A DNA stretch of 64,000 nucleotides, from contig NZ_QJHK01000024.1 of the NCBI RefSeq assembly GCF_003202435.1, positions 1-64,000 of the forward strand. Direction: 5' to 3'. A program made the position numbers and the translations under genes. Of the stretch, positions 63,779 through 64,000 are shown one piece after another. The notes beneath the pieces are model-generated. The model searched no databases. It was not told where the DNA came from and saw only the letters and a list, made by a program, of their open reading frames with translations. This stretch comes from Flavobacterium cheongpyeongense (GTDB lineage Bacteria; Bacteroidota; Bacteroidia; Flavobacteriales; Flavobacteriaceae). How positions within the stretch are numbered: position 1 is the first letter of the stretch; each line of letters opens with the position of its first letter.

Positions 63779-64000
63779 TCAGTTTAAAAACAATTCATGG
63801 TTTTTACCGAGTATACTATAGTTGATTTGAATATTATAATCTGCAAATAATTTTTTCAGACTTACATTTGAAAGAACAAGCGTATTATCCAAAAACATTT
63901 CTACATCTAGATTTAAATAGCGTAATTCCAGATGAGTTCTTACAATTTTTAATAAATCGTGAATCATCGGTTTGTTTACGACATCATATTGAATACTACT
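63779..64000 (-). CDS. Unidentified protein, C-terminal part (5' end outside the window)
   Basis: A minus-strand frame is open from the right edge to a TAA at 63779, giving 73 residues (SSIQYDVVNKPMIHDLLKIV to GKNHELFLN). An internal ATG at 63967 is possible, but the frame continues without a stop to the edge. I do not recognise the family. It lies on the same strand as the RND fragment 167 bases further on, so it might be the periplasmic part of the same broken permease, with foreign sequence in between; a separate gene is equally possible. Confidence 0.45.
   Translation of the reverse strand, partial: SSIQYDVVNKPMIHDLLKIVRTHLELRYLNLDVEMFLDNTLVLSNVSLKKLFADYNIQINYSILGKNHELFLN

Noticed and set aside
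1..64000. CRISPR arrays, prophage or conjugative modules
   Set aside because: No spaced direct repeats, no cas, capsid, tail, integrase or tra genes were recognised anywhere in the window.

Overview
The window looks like chromosome of a Flavobacterium-like member of the Bacteroidota. It is AT-rich, carries two SusC/SusD pairs, an ECF sigma/FecR pair of Bacteroidota type and the gliding-motility lipoprotein GldI, and several genes have promoters with the Bacteroidota -7 element TAnnTTTG rather than a -10 box. No rRNA, tRNA or CRISPR array was seen.

Layout. 0.5-12.2 kb: a polysaccharide utilisation locus on the minus strand (SusC, SusD, PKD-type surface lipoprotein, two GH16 endo-glucanases), read away from a membrane-spanning propeller/Y_Y_Y/LuxR-type regulator. 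The two GH16 enzymes point to a laminarin-like beta-1,3-glucan. 12.4-15.2 kb: uvrA. 15.3-21.5 kb: a surface-glycan block on the minus strand (DUF4834, YfhO-type membrane protein, GT4 glycosyltransferase, flippase). 21.6-23.8 kb: an outer-membrane-type protein and a GNAT-like protein. 23.9-34.1 kb: housekeeping and envelope genes on the minus strand (guaA, two different four-LysM proteins, an OsmC protein, DUF3820, pyrG, yidC). 34.3-36.2 kb: small unknown genes and a RidA-fold protein without the usual arginine. 36.5-41.8 kb: plus-strand ClC channel, nrnA, gldI and two tandem cyclophilin-FKBP fusions; nrnA through the second fusion look like one operon.

42-56 kb: a beta-helix-type lipoprotein; then ECF sigma, FecR anti-sigma, STN-type SusC, SusD, a metzincin zinc protease and a DUF3347 protein, the last four packed with gaps of 4-5 bases or overlaps; then a PQQ-type beta-propeller protein. 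The SusCD group encodes no glycosidase but a protease, so a peptide or metal-peptide uptake system is a better guess than a glycan one. This is the most interesting locus here. 56.6-62.5 kb: a heavy-metal RND efflux operon in which the CusA-type pump and its TolC-type outer-membrane partner are one polypeptide with an internal signal-peptide-like segment.

62.7-64.0 kb is a gene graveyard: a transposase reduced to its two ends, the last quarter of an RND permease, and the 3' end of a VOC-family gene joined head-on to it. Function calls rest on motifs and remembered family features; no database search was possible.
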